Assembly (NCBI GenBank): GCA_022925895.1
Contig: JAKSYS010000002.1
Location: 419,310 to 483,309 of the forward strand
Direction: 5' to 3'
From: Fragilaria crotonensis
Lineage: Eukaryota; Bacillariophyta; Fragilariophyceae; Fragilariales; Fragilariaceae
Length of the DNA: 64,000 nucleotides
Shown here: positions 42,429 to 51,402 of the stretch, piece by piece
How positions within the stretch are numbered: the first letter of the stretch is position 1
How the letters are laid out: each line of letters begins with the position of its first letter
The notes under the pieces: generated by a model
What the model saw: only the letters and a program-made list of their open reading frames with translations
What the model was told of the DNA's origin: nothing
Database searches by the model: none
Program-made: the position numbers and the translations under genes

Positions 42429-43484
42429 TTACACAAAGTTAGGGATTTCACTGATGTCATTGACGGCCTCATTCTGTCGGCGCGAAGTAACCGCGAGATT
42501 TCGAAGGTACGTCATAAAGGCGTTGCTCTTCCATCGTAAAAGGTATTTGATTTCCATTTCACTAAACCCTTGTGAGTACAGTAAGGTACATGCTCCAACG
42601 CGGAGGGAATGGCTAGACCACAATTGTAGGGTCGCGCGATGAGTGGCGGGGTCAAGATTGTACACTTTTGCCGCGGCCTGGCGCAGAATGTTGTCAATGT
42701 CGACGGTTGTGATGTTGTACGGGATACCGTCGGTACCTCGATATACACTAAGTGGTTGAACTGGAGAGGAATTGGTCAGGAGCTTGTGCCGAACAAGGAT
42801 ACGGAGGAAATTGGATACAAAGCATAGGTGCGGATTCTTCGAATTTCGCGTGAAGAGTTTCCATTCGCCGTTCTCACCGTTTTTCTGCTCTTCAAAACGC
42901 AATTTGATTTTTTCGACAGTAGATGGGTGTGTTAAGGCTTGGGCGATTGTCAGAGGACTCGAATTCGATGTGAGGCATAGGACGTCGGCGAGGGCAAAGG
43001 CATATGCATTCTGGAATCGGTTTACGAAGTACGTATTGATTGGGCGGTGGTGGCTTTGGGTTTGGGCCCACTCGATGCCACGGCATCCTGCATATAGATT
43101 GCACAATGTCCAGTTTGCCATTGCCGCATTAAGACAACAATCATCCCTATGGTCGGTGGGCATGTTTGCAATTGCGGAGTACATTTCGACAGTAAAAGGT
43201 TCGCGACGATTAGGGATCATCTCCCATCGCCGTTGTTCCGCTAAAACTTGAGCGATAACTGGTGCGAGGGTTGTATCAGCCGCTGACACGAACCGAGGGT
43301 CGATAGGACGAAATCTTCCGAGGAACGTTGCTACGTCGTGTAAGTAGCATGCGATAGTACTTGCCTTGAGTGTTTTAAAATGCAAAGAAGAACCTGTTGC
43401 GAGATGTGTGGCATACATTGCGAGCTGAAAGTTAGCTCGTGATTGGGGTTGATTTTCGAGTAACCAGTCATCGTCAAGTTTCAT
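42429..43484 (-). CDS. Retrotransposon tyrosine recombinase
   Basis: 351 residues from ATG 43484, whose first bases overlap the stop of the upstream RT ORF (ATGA), suggesting coupled termination and reinitiation; the frame is open to 43595 with no earlier ATG. The C-terminal catalytic domain shows Arg I in CNLYAGCRGIEWAQ, the HxxR block SSHSLRVGACTLLYSQGF, then LLRWKSNAFMTYLRN supplying the Trp and the Tyr nucleophile. The N-terminal half is helical, as in core-binding domains. This type of enzyme inserts the circular cDNA of DIRS-like elements by strand exchange, in place of a DDE integrase. Confidence 0.9.
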   Translation of the reverse strand: MKLDDDWLLENQPQSRANFQLAMYATHLATGSSLHFKTLKASTIACYLHDVATFLGRFRPIDPRFVSAADTTLAPVIAQVLAEQRRWEMIPNRREPFTVEMYSAIANMPTDHRDDCCLNAAMANWTLCNLYAGCRGIEWAQTQSHHRPINTYFVNRFQNAYAFALADVLCLTSNSSPLTIAQALTHPSTVEKIKLRFEEQKNGENGEWKLFTRNSKNPHLCFVSNFLRILVRHKLLTNSSPVQPLSVYRGTDGIPYNITTVDIDNILRQAAAKVYNLDPATHRATLQLWSSHSLRVGACTLLYSQGFSEMEIKYLLRWKSNAFMTYLRNLAVTSRRQNEAVNDISEIPNFV

Positions 43485-46129
43485 ATGGAGACAGAAGACG
43501 AAGTAATGGAGTCGACGGTTTCGAATCGTCCGAGCGACTTTGGGAGAGGCGGGCTTGCCTGCCAGTGTACGGTGGACAGCCTGGACACCAGGCAAGATAA
43601 GAGGTCGGGATGAGGTCGGAAAAAGTGAAAGGATTTCAGTCTCGGCGCCTCGTGAAAAATCTGTTGACAGCGGGCGTTGTGAGAGAGAAAGTCAGGAGGT
43701 GGGCGTGACAAGAAATCGGCTAGTTTGTTGTCACATCCGGCGACGTGGTTACAATCGATAGTGAGTTGGGACCGCTCCAGCATATCAGCATATGTACTGA
43801 CGAACAGTTGACCACGCTCTGCTTTCGCTGATACTTTGTGCGCCCAATTGCAGGAGGGGGAATTGTCGGATCGGATCAGCAATTTCGATAGGGGTTGCAT
43901 CTGGGTGCCCTGAGTCTTTGGACTGAATCCTTCCTCCTCTCTTGTGATTGCTGCTGCCAGTTGAAGCAACACGACAATAAACTCAAGGATGTTGATGTGC
44001 ACTTGGTTATTTCTGAACATGGTAAGTGTTCTGGGTGACCATACGACATCAAACCAGTACTCGAGTTCATCACAAAACGCCCCACCTCCAATTCCACATG
44101 CGTCACCAAAACTGGTGTACTGTGCGTCACGCGGGATGATGTGGCCGATGCTTATGGCCCATGGCTTTGACGAATCACTCATGTGGTTATAGATTTCGTT
44201 GATCTCGCGTGCGACTGACTCTGTGATTGTGATACGGGTCTTCGTACGCCAGAGGAGCACTGCCATTTCACGTGCAATTAAGGAATCGAGGCGATGATGC
44301 AGATGCTTTGGCAATTGGTGGTTAAAGGTATGGATTGCCTTAGTTTTGCGCGAGTAGAATCCCTTGACCTGGTGGAATTTCGCTTGGATTGCCCGACGGA
44401 ATGCGTTTTGGAACGCAAAGAACATGGTACGTCCTTTACGATTCGCTTTGGAGGCGTCGGCTAATGTTCCGTGGAGTTCGGCCGCTTCCAGCAATGTACA
44501 AAATGGTTTGTTCCGCCATTCGTTAAGGGAGGAGACAATAGCGGTGCGTTTGTCGGTAGGGAGGGCGAACGTTAGACTCCTTGTGTTGAAATCCCATCCG
44601 ACTACTCGTCGGATATGGCTGTGCGTTGTCTCGAATTTTTCCCAAGAAATGGGATCGGGGATGCGTCCATCAGGATAACCGAGGATTTCATACAATGCGA
44701 TGACGCTTGCAGCTGCAGCACGGGGCAGGAGTTCTGTAATGTCGGCGTACATATTGTCGTCGACATGATGGTTATAAGTCGGCGAACGTCGTTGCCCGTC
44801 CTTGTCGAGGACACCCGTATTGATGGTGTCGGGTATCGCTCTGGTGAATGCTTCTCGTTCACTGTCAGTTGCTGGTAGCTCGAATTTAAATTCCGGTAAG
44901 TATGGCTTTGCACGGTCCAATATATCTGGTTGATGCCAGAGGTGCTGGACCAATTGTTGCCGGGCGCGGGCAACGGGTTCCCAATTGGAGGGACTGGTAT
45001 TGTCTCCAAAAGTCAATCCTGTATTCATGGACAGGGTTCCATTAGAGATGGAACTGTGCATGGCTACCAGCTGCGGGTGGTATTTGATTCGTGGAAAGGC
45101 ACATTGGACATCGTCATCTCCCGTGTGTCGATCATGTGTCGGATAGGTGATAGCGAGGTTCCATTGCCAGACGCAAAAAAGGAGAAACGATTGTGCGAAG
45201 TGCAACGCTGGCTCATTCTTTTTGTTCGTCATGTCATTGATTGCCATTGCACCAGGCCACGGTCGGAAGCTGCTGTCCGAAAGAGGGCGTGGTTTTCTGC
45301 GAGGGTGGAGTACATCCACTAGGCCTTGAGGTGACAAGTGCGCGTTCAAGGTAAAATGGATCAATTTCGGGTCCATGATCAAGGTGAGTCCGCGCTTAGA
45401 TTGCTTGACAATTGTCGCTTCATAAACCGATTGATTGCTTTTAACTGACTCATGATTGCCGTATTTGTAATAGGCCTGGAAGTTTGCTTCCGTCGCTTCG
45501 GCTTGGCAAAGTGCTGGAGCTCCCATTGTAAATATTCGATGGAGGTCAGTATAGATATCCGAGTCAACAATCAGTCTGAGTTTTCCCAAGATTGTAGCGA
45601 CGTCAAGATGGGCGTTGACATGGGGGCCACCTATCCACCTAACCATGGTAGTAACGTCACCATTGAAATGGAGTAGGCATGCCGATGTCATGGCTTTCCA
45701 GTCAGTGCGGATGGTGGTTGTAGACTCCCAATCATGTTGGAACCCTTGGAGTGGGCGGAAGTCAATGTTCGCATATGTTTTACGCAACATTTGGAGGAGG
45801 CGAGTGATGCGAGATGCTTTTTCGAGCGCTTTTGTAGCTCGACACGAAAGAAACCCACTTTTTAAAACATGCAACAAGATGTGCCGAAAACATTTTTGTG
45901 ATTGGAACGAGTGGTTCAACGAATCCTTACCGAATGGTTGGGCGAGCTGGATTTGGACGGTAGAGGGTAAGGCAACGGATGCAAAATTGTCCAATCTTTT
46001 AGAGGTAAGTGCCCCTGTCTTCCAATCGTCTCGAGTTGTTGTTAGAGGTGTAATGTCAGGGACTGGAAACACAATCTGTTTCAGATACTCGGATGAGGCT
46101 GGCAAGGAAATTTCAATATCGCCAGCCAT
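43481..46129 (-). CDS. Retrotransposon reverse transcriptase - RNase H polyprotein
   Basis: 882 residues from the first ATG (46129); the frame is open to 46366 without an ATG. RT palm motifs: motif A DRHTGDDDVQCAFPRIKYHP, motif B TGLTFGDNTSPSNWEPVARA, and motif C YNHHVDDNMYADI with the catalytic Asp pair. RNase H follows: YTSFGDACGIGGGAFCDE (first Asp), HINILEFIVVLLQLA (Glu), LLIRSDNSPSCNWAH (Asp) and CDNKLADFLSR (last Asp region). The LSRPPPD ending and the order RT-RH-YR are typical of DIRS-like elements. Its own gag-type region is in the separate upstream ORF. No protease or methyltransferase motif was recognised. Confidence 0.92.
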   Translation of the reverse strand: MAGDIEISLPASSEYLKQIVFPVPDITPLTTTRDDWKTGALTSKRLDNFASVALPSTVQIQLAQPFGKDSLNHSFQSQKCFRHILLHVLKSGFLSCRATKALEKASRITRLLQMLRKTYANIDFRPLQGFQHDWESTTTIRTDWKAMTSACLLHFNGDVTTMVRWIGGPHVNAHLDVATILGKLRLIVDSDIYTDLHRIFTMGAPALCQAEATEANFQAYYKYGNHESVKSNQSVYEATIVKQSKRGLTLIMDPKLIHFTLNAHLSPQGLVDVLHPRRKPRPLSDSSFRPWPGAMAINDMTNKKNEPALHFAQSFLLFCVWQWNLAITYPTHDRHTGDDDVQCAFPRIKYHPQLVAMHSSISNGTLSMNTGLTFGDNTSPSNWEPVARARQQLVQHLWHQPDILDRAKPYLPEFKFELPATDSEREAFTRAIPDTINTGVLDKDGQRRSPTYNHHVDDNMYADITELLPRAAAASVIALYEILGYPDGRIPDPISWEKFETTHSHIRRVVGWDFNTRSLTFALPTDKRTAIVSSLNEWRNKPFCTLLEAAELHGTLADASKANRKGRTMFFAFQNAFRRAIQAKFHQVKGFYSRKTKAIHTFNHQLPKHLHHRLDSLIAREMAVLLWRTKTRITITESVAREINEIYNHMSDSSKPWAISIGHIIPRDAQYTSFGDACGIGGGAFCDELEYWFDVVWSPRTLTMFRNNQVHINILEFIVVLLQLAAAITREEEGFSPKTQGTQMQPLSKLLIRSDNSPSCNWAHKVSAKAERGQLFVSTYADMLERSQLTIDCNHVAGCDNKLADFLSRPPPDFLSHNARCQQIFHEAPRLKSFHFFRPHPDLLSCLVSRLSTVHWQASPPLPKSLGRFETVDSITSSSVSI

Positions 46130-46401
46130 TTGATCGTTTGGTTGACTTGGTGCTTCTGAGTTACTGTAAAAACCGAGAATTTCGCTTGTGAGCCCCGATC
46201 CGTTGGCCTTACTTGTGGATTCTGGTATTGTGTTTGCTGTTTTGGGATTCTTCCTAACTTTTGTTAATGATTGTGCGTTTGCAACAGCATTCGGTAGGGA
46301 CGCACAGATTCGCGATAGGTGAGTGGATGGCTTGTGCAACCTCAGGTTAGGAAAAAAAACGGGCACTATGATGAATCAAGTCAACAAAGTTGTTAGGTAA
46401 G

Positions 46402-48918
46402 TTAATTGGTGCGGGTTTCTGGTGTATTCCTGTTAGCCGAGGAGACATTACCTGGAGGATTTGCCCAATTGATGACGTCTGGGTGCCAGGTCACCGAAGG
46501 TTGCGAAGCTACCCATGACTTAAGTTTTTCTTTGAGCTCGCGCTTTACTTGGGTCATTTGATTTGGGAAATGGAAGTAGTTGCATGCTGGGAGCGGACAA
46601 TTTCGTTCCGCAAAGGCGCTACGACAGCACATGATAGTGTACTGATTATGTCGCGTCGGATGTGGGAAAATTGCTCCGGGGTGAGGGAGACGATTCGGAA
46701 TCGGGTGCTCATGAACGAGCACCGTTTTTCCCGGTAGGGTTTGGCTGTTAGTTGCTCCAGACGAAGGTCCTGGACTCCCAGATGGGGTAACCGTATTGCT
46801 CTGTGTCGAGGAATTTCCACGGTTGTTTCCAGTTTGCTGGAATGGTCGGTTGCGCGAGTTTGGAGTACCGTGATTGGTGTCTGAGTTTGCATCCCTCTTT
46901 TTGTTGTCTTTTCCATGATCGGGTGGCTGGAAAAGATTGTAGATCAGCGAGATTTCTTTATAAGGCCCCGCGACTTGCAACAAAATCTGATTCTGGAGGT
47001 TTGACCGTATCTGACTTCCTTGTCGAATTGCTAGATCAAAAATCATCGGCGAAATGGTTGCTCCATCCTTCAATGCAGTCTTGTAGCTGGTTTTGCGGGC
47101 TTCGGAAACAAAACCTGCAATAGTGGACTGGATATCTTGTCCCACGTTGAACAAGACTTCACGCATATTGCGGTGGCGACTGGCCCATGTTTTCCCTTCG
47201 ATTGTTCGGAAAAGCATCGCAAATTTTGTGACTTCTTCCCAGATCAATGGTGGATTTTTTGGCTCGTATTCAATTATGACTCGCATCAGACCATAAAAGT
47301 TGCCGATCATTTCGTTAATGTCGTGCAACGTTCCCATCTTCCCGAAATGATACAACTCTGTAGCTTTAGCGCCAATTCGGCTCTTATCCTCTTCGACTTG
47401 CTCTTGTTGGATAAGTTTTGTCTCTCCTTCTTGGCGAGTTATGTAGATAGCTCCATGCTGTCTTGGTGGGGCCAAGTGATGGATACCCACGTTAGATTTA
47501 ATACCGCCAGGGTTGAGAACTGTATGCTGGTATTCCCACTGTCCCGTTCTTATCGCCGCTGTCATGGGCTGGTCAAAAATACTAGGGAGTAAGTTGCTAT
47601 CAGCTGCATACTTATCATTGTCCAGTGATAGTTCTGCTGCCAGCGATTCGACTGCTTCTTGGATAGCCTTGGTTGCCTTCGAATTTTTGTTTGCCGTCAG
47701 GACTGGCATGAACAATGGTTGGATTTTGGCTTTGACAAACGTTTTTGTCGGCTTGCCATCTTCATCGAAAGCATCACGAAGTGAAGCGAACATGATGCTG
47801 TAGAACCTCTCTGCATCGGCTGCTTCCGAAATTTTTTCTCTCTCTGTTCCCGTCAACGTTTTAGACGATGACTCTGATATAGCTTTCGCTAGTCCATCTA
47901 GTAAAGCAGATATGTTTGAGTCGGACGGACCAGTTGTGTTACCCGTAATAGGCGCGGTGGGATTTCCTCCGGTAGTGGGAGTACTTGGTAGTGATGGTCC
48001 AGAAGCTTCGAGTAATTTTGTTCCGTACGCCAGAGTAACTTTATCCTTTTCAGCCAGCACAGTTTTGGCCACTTCATGGTAGAGGACATCGTCGGGTGTC
48101 AAGTACGTAACAACAGTTGTGAATCGCGAAGCAAGTGTGCGATTGTCAGTCGCAAACTCGGTTTTGTCGAACTTATCTCCGTAGTGAAAGAGAGTATCGG
48201 TCTTGTGAATCGACCTGTTTTCCAAATGGCGAATGCCATATCGCATAGCTTCATACCAAATAGCTTGTGGGCTATCTGGGGGGAAGGTTAGGGGAGGTAG
48301 TTCCTTGACTTGAGTTACCATGAGAGATGGGTCGGCTATCATCAAAGATACACCGCTGGTGACTGGAAACACCTTCGGGATTGCAACGAAACAGGGTTCC
48401 TTGTCCGCGGAGTCGAGCACTAACATAATACGGTCGGGTCCTGGGGGAGTCCCATCTTCGCCTTCAGGGAAAGGAGGACCTTCTTCTTCAAGGGGGTTGT
48501 TAGTCGATGTCGGCAAGTTGTACTTGGTGACAAGAGCTCTGGATTCGCTGACGCTAACTACATCGCTACGGACGTCCTTCATCCTGATAGTGACAGGACA
48601 AGGGAATTCCATCGAGTCGCCGAGACTCCCAGCGAAGACTTCCTCATTGTCGTGGCTGACAGCTGGGAATGGGCATGAGAGGGTTGCCATCCTGTAGTTA
48701 GGTTGCATGAATGCAAGTTGCTTGACCACGTTGGTGTCACACAATGTTGCAAACCTGGTGAGTGGGGGGCACTTCTTGGAGAGGGTCGAGATAATCTTAG
48801 CTTCGTGAGCTGGGTTTGGGTCAAGGGCACCTGCAAAGCTCGTGAGTTTTGAAGTTGCGGCGGCTTGGATCGCGCGTTCGCGAAAGGAAAGATCCTTGGA
48901 GGCAGCAGCGAGGGACAT
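46402..48918 (-). CDS. Retrotransposon gag-like ORF1 with C3H-type zinc finger
   Basis: 838 residues from ATG 48918 (MSLAAASKDLSFRERAIQAA). The frame is open further upstream to 49206, but that extension reads through a 17-bp C run, so it depends on its exact length. The N-terminal half has mixed helix and strand; a Ser/Thr/Gly/Asn-rich linker (about 700-750) precedes a Cys/His cluster C-x8-C-x4-C-x3-H in CCRSAFAERNCPLPACNYFH, matching CCCH zinc-finger spacing and likely to bind RNA. It is followed by a basic helix. The position first in the element, the zinc finger and the lack of enzyme motifs support a structural nucleocapsid-like role. No similarity to a named gag was recognised. Confidence 0.8.
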   Translation of the reverse strand: MSLAAASKDLSFRERAIQAAATSKLTSFAGALDPNPAHEAKIISTLSKKCPPLTRFATLCDTNVVKQLAFMQPNYRMATLSCPFPAVSHDNEEVFAGSLGDSMEFPCPVTIRMKDVRSDVVSVSESRALVTKYNLPTSTNNPLEEEGPPFPEGEDGTPPGPDRIMLVLDSADKEPCFVAIPKVFPVTSGVSLMIADPSLMVTQVKELPPLTFPPDSPQAIWYEAMRYGIRHLENRSIHKTDTLFHYGDKFDKTEFATDNRTLASRFTTVVTYLTPDDVLYHEVAKTVLAEKDKVTLAYGTKLLEASGPSLPSTPTTGGNPTAPITGNTTGPSDSNISALLDGLAKAISESSSKTLTGTEREKISEAADAERFYSIMFASLRDAFDEDGKPTKTFVKAKIQPLFMPVLTANKNSKATKAIQEAVESLAAELSLDNDKYAADSNLLPSIFDQPMTAAIRTGQWEYQHTVLNPGGIKSNVGIHHLAPPRQHGAIYITRQEGETKLIQQEQVEEDKSRIGAKATELYHFGKMGTLHDINEMIGNFYGLMRVIIEYEPKNPPLIWEEVTKFAMLFRTIEGKTWASRHRNMREVLFNVGQDIQSTIAGFVSEARKTSYKTALKDGATISPMIFDLAIRQGSQIRSNLQNQILLQVAGPYKEISLIYNLFQPPDHGKDNKKRDANSDTNHGTPNSRNRPFQQTGNNRGNSSTQSNTVTPSGSPGPSSGATNSQTLPGKTVLVHEHPIPNRLPHPGAIFPHPTRHNQYTIMCCRSAFAERNCPLPACNYFHFPNQMTQVKRELKEKLKSWVASQPSVTWHPDVINWANPPGNVSSANRNTPETRTN

Positions 48919-48990
48919 GGTGCAAAATGACTGGGGAACTGTTGTTCGGAGCTTATCGATGAATTCGACGGATTGTGAGCTGAACGAGTT

Positions 48991-49007
48991 CCCCCCCCCC
49001 CCCCCCC
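48991..49007. repeat. Poly-C tract (C17)
   Basis: Seventeen consecutive C on the plus strand, just upstream of the ORF1 start on the minus strand. Such runs are prone to length error and could shift the upstream frame. Confidence 0.95.
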
Positions 49008-49732
49008 AACAATCCAGGTGGTCGTTCGTGGTTGATGTGAACCAACGAAGTGTGATTTGGATTGATGACCATAAATCTGGTTCCCTGTTGCGTTGTATAG
49101 TAAATATGGATAAACAGGTATTTACTTCCTCTACTTGTTGCTCCAGAAGCACGACCGGTATAAATTCCCATGTCTTCATATTCTTAAATATAGAATAGCT
49201 AGTCATAGTTAGGACATATTGGTAGTTCGCCGACTGGGATTGAGAAGATGCCCGTGGTTGAAAACCGCTATGTATTGAACTGTGTTTCGACTGTACGAAA
49301 TTAGTAGCTTTGATTGCTTAGGTAAATCAAAGTGTGTGAATGAAGTTGTCCGGGAAGGTTTTTTAAAACTTCATCGAAGAGATGCAGCCACCATAATTTT
49401 GGTCCCGGTTGGTCATTTATAAGCTGACTTAGCTGGTGGTATATTGACACAGCAAGTTAGACAGAACCGTATATACCAAGTTGTCGTGCGATAGGGCACA
49501 GTCATAAGGATCAGATGTCATATAACCGGTACTCTGCATACTCCCGAGTACAGTGCGTGGACGGGATTGTAGCTCTAATCGAACGACTTCTTTGCATTTT
49601 GCAGGGGAGATGGTCATCTTGTCGGTATTAAGCGTAATTCGATAGATGATGATCCCCATTTCTGTATCGCTAGTGGCGAAATGCAGATGGGAAAAATACA
49701 TTTGCACATGATCAATAGATCTATATGGTGTT

Positions 49733-49932
49733 TGATGATGTACCCAGAGGTCTCGATCACCTGCTGTTCTCGATGATGTACCCGCCGGGTCTTGATCATG
49801 AAATTCAAATAGTTTAGAGATGATGTCGTACTTGATGGGTCTCGATCATCAGTGTATTGCTTACAATGATGTACTATTAGAAGTCTCGATCATTGTTATC
49901 AACTGTATGATGTACCAAATTGGTCTCGATCA
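49733..49932. repeat. Five-copy ATGATGTAC...TCTCGATCAT motif in element leader
   Basis: Units begin near 49733, 49771, 49818, 49865 and 49905. Each has ATGATGTAC, a variable centre of 7-10 bases, then TC(T)CGATCAT. The ATGAT and ATCAT ends of each unit are complementary, so each could fold into a small hairpin. They lie between A1 and ORF1. Confidence 0.8.
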
Positions 49933-50073
49933 TAAGCGCCATAATTGTTTTTGGGCGCGCGCTCCATTGCCAACTTCGATTTGGATCAATGTTTGCAGAA
50001 AATGCTGTACCACTCTGGGTTTCGAGCATTATCAAATTGATGACATCCTCAATGTCTTGACATTGAATTGAAC

Positions 50074-50324
50074 TGGGTTAGCGAAAAATGGATTGGCAGA
50101 TATGTCATCACCGAATGCCATTCAAATCGATCAGTTGCAAAACAAGTGAGCGATTTTCCATCACAAGTAGAGTTGGTTTCAGTCGGGCGGAGATGTATAT
50201 CTTGCCGACTGTCCTTGGTCCGTTTATGTGGTACTACGTAGCGACTATATTAAGATTGTACCGGCAGATAGTGTAACAGTAAAGGTGCCGTCCACTGTTG
50301 CATTGGCTTATGTCTTATCTGCAA
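50074..50324 (-). repeat. Split direct repeat A1 (element 5' end)
   Basis: 251 bp, the same as 41055-41305. The outer end reads TTGCAGATAAGAC on the element strand. It lies 295 bp upstream of the HD-domain gene start. Confidence 0.95.
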
Positions 50325-50619
50325 ATATACCCGACATATCATAGGGAGAGAAAATGACCTGTGAAGAAGGGAATTCTAAAGGATTCGATCAAATCTCAAC
50401 TCTCACTCATCCAACCCGGATATTCTAGTAGATTCACAATTCACGAGGTCTTCGGATGAGCAAAAACACCTCGTTCCAGTTGGAACGAGTTTGAGGTTAG
50501 CACGTTAGCACTTGTCGGTGAAAACCCGACAATGCTGGAGTCGTTCTGTCAGCCGCTGTGATTATATTGGTCAACTATCGGTAGTTTGTTGCCATTCTAT
50601 TATTTTGTATGCCAGGTAG

Positions 50620-51402
50620 ATGATTGCCTCTCCTCGAAGAATGTATGCCGGCGTGATCATGACGCTGGTAAAGGATTTCTATGCCAAGAATCCTCAAATC
50701 AAAGTTTCCCATGGCATAAAACACGTTCTGGCAGTTCATCACCACGCTGCACAGGCAATCGCAGCTCATAAACCGCCCTTGACTGACGAAGAATCGATGC
50801 AAGTGGAATCGGCAGCACTTCTGCATGACGTGGATGATACCAAATACTTTCCGGACCACCACAAGGAGAAGCGAAATGCCCTCTCTATTCTGCACGAAGC
50901 CCAAGTGCCTGCCGAATCCATGGGATGGATTCTCCAAATGATCGACTGGGTGTCTGCCAGCCAAAATGGGAACTCAGTTCCACCCGCTGTGGAATCGAGT
51001 GGAGAATACTTTCGTCTGATTCCTCGATGGGCAGATCGATTGGAGGCAGTCGGAGTCAGGGGGGTCGTTCGGTGTTATCAGTACACATTGGAAAAGGGGC
51101 AACCATTATGTTCCGACATGACTCCACGAGCCAGGTCGGAAGAGGAATTGTGGAAATTAGCAGACCCACAACGTTTTGTTGACTATCAAACAAGCGGAGG
51201 AAATTCAAAAGATATGATTTCGCACTACTATGACAAGCTTCTGCACGTCGCGCGACCGCCGACGGAGATCGTCCGAAATTCCTACCTCGAGAGGCAAGCG
51301 TCAGAATCCGCAGCGCCTTTGGTGGAAGTGTGCTTGCGATACGGCATGACGGGAAAGATAGATGAAGGATACTTGAGAGATTTGCAGGCGCTTGTTGCCT
51401 AA
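50620..51402 (+). CDS. HD-domain phosphohydrolase, YedJ-like
   Basis: 260 residues from ATG 50620. The HD metal site is complete: His in SHGIKHVLAVHHHA (about 30-43), the HD pair in AALLHDVDDTKYF (about 66-78), and the later Asp in RWADRLEAVGVRGVVRCYQY (about 130-149), matching the D-A-D-R-L-E-A-x-G block of E. coli YedJ and relatives. The C-terminal helix pair SHYYDKLLHVARPP ... YLERQASESAAPLVE also fits. Such proteins act on phosphorylated small molecules or nucleotides; the substrate here is not known. No targeting signal. The YR retrotransposon ends only 295 bp upstream, so its promoter region is mostly element-proximal. Confidence 0.85.
   Translation: MIASPRRMYAGVIMTLVKDFYAKNPQIKVSHGIKHVLAVHHHAAQAIAAHKPPLTDEESMQVESAALLHDVDDTKYFPDHHKEKRNALSILHEAQVPAESMGWILQMIDWVSASQNGNSVPPAVESSGEYFRLIPRWADRLEAVGVRGVVRCYQYTLEKGQPLCSDMTPRARSEEELWKLADPQRFVDYQTSGGNSKDMISHYYDKLLHVARPPTEIVRNSYLERQASESAAPLVEVCLRYGMTGKIDEGYLRDLQALVA

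Larger units (their letters stand above)
40817..50324 (-). mobile_element. Complete tyrosine-recombinase retrotransposon (DIRS order, split direct repeats)
   Basis: A 9508-bp element. Read on the minus strand its order is A1 (50324-50074), gag-like ORF, RT/RNase H ORF, tyrosine recombinase ORF, B1 (41523-41306), A2 (41305-41055), a 20-bp spacer, B2 (41034-40817). A1/A2 are 251 bp each and B1/B2 218 bp each; the copies look identical on inspection. This A1-ORFs-B1-A2-B2 layout is the split direct repeat arrangement of PAT and Ngaro elements. B1 abuts A2 with the join GATTC/TTGCAG, exactly the two outer ends of the element fused, as expected for the circle-junction template. No LTRs, DDE integrase or target-site duplication are seen. 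I found no methyltransferase domain. All three ORFs are open, so it may be young and active. Confidence 0.93.

Noticed and set aside
48842-49198. Plus-strand ORFs opposite retrotransposon ORF1 and ORF2
   Set aside because: Shadows of the gag-like and RT frames on the other strand.
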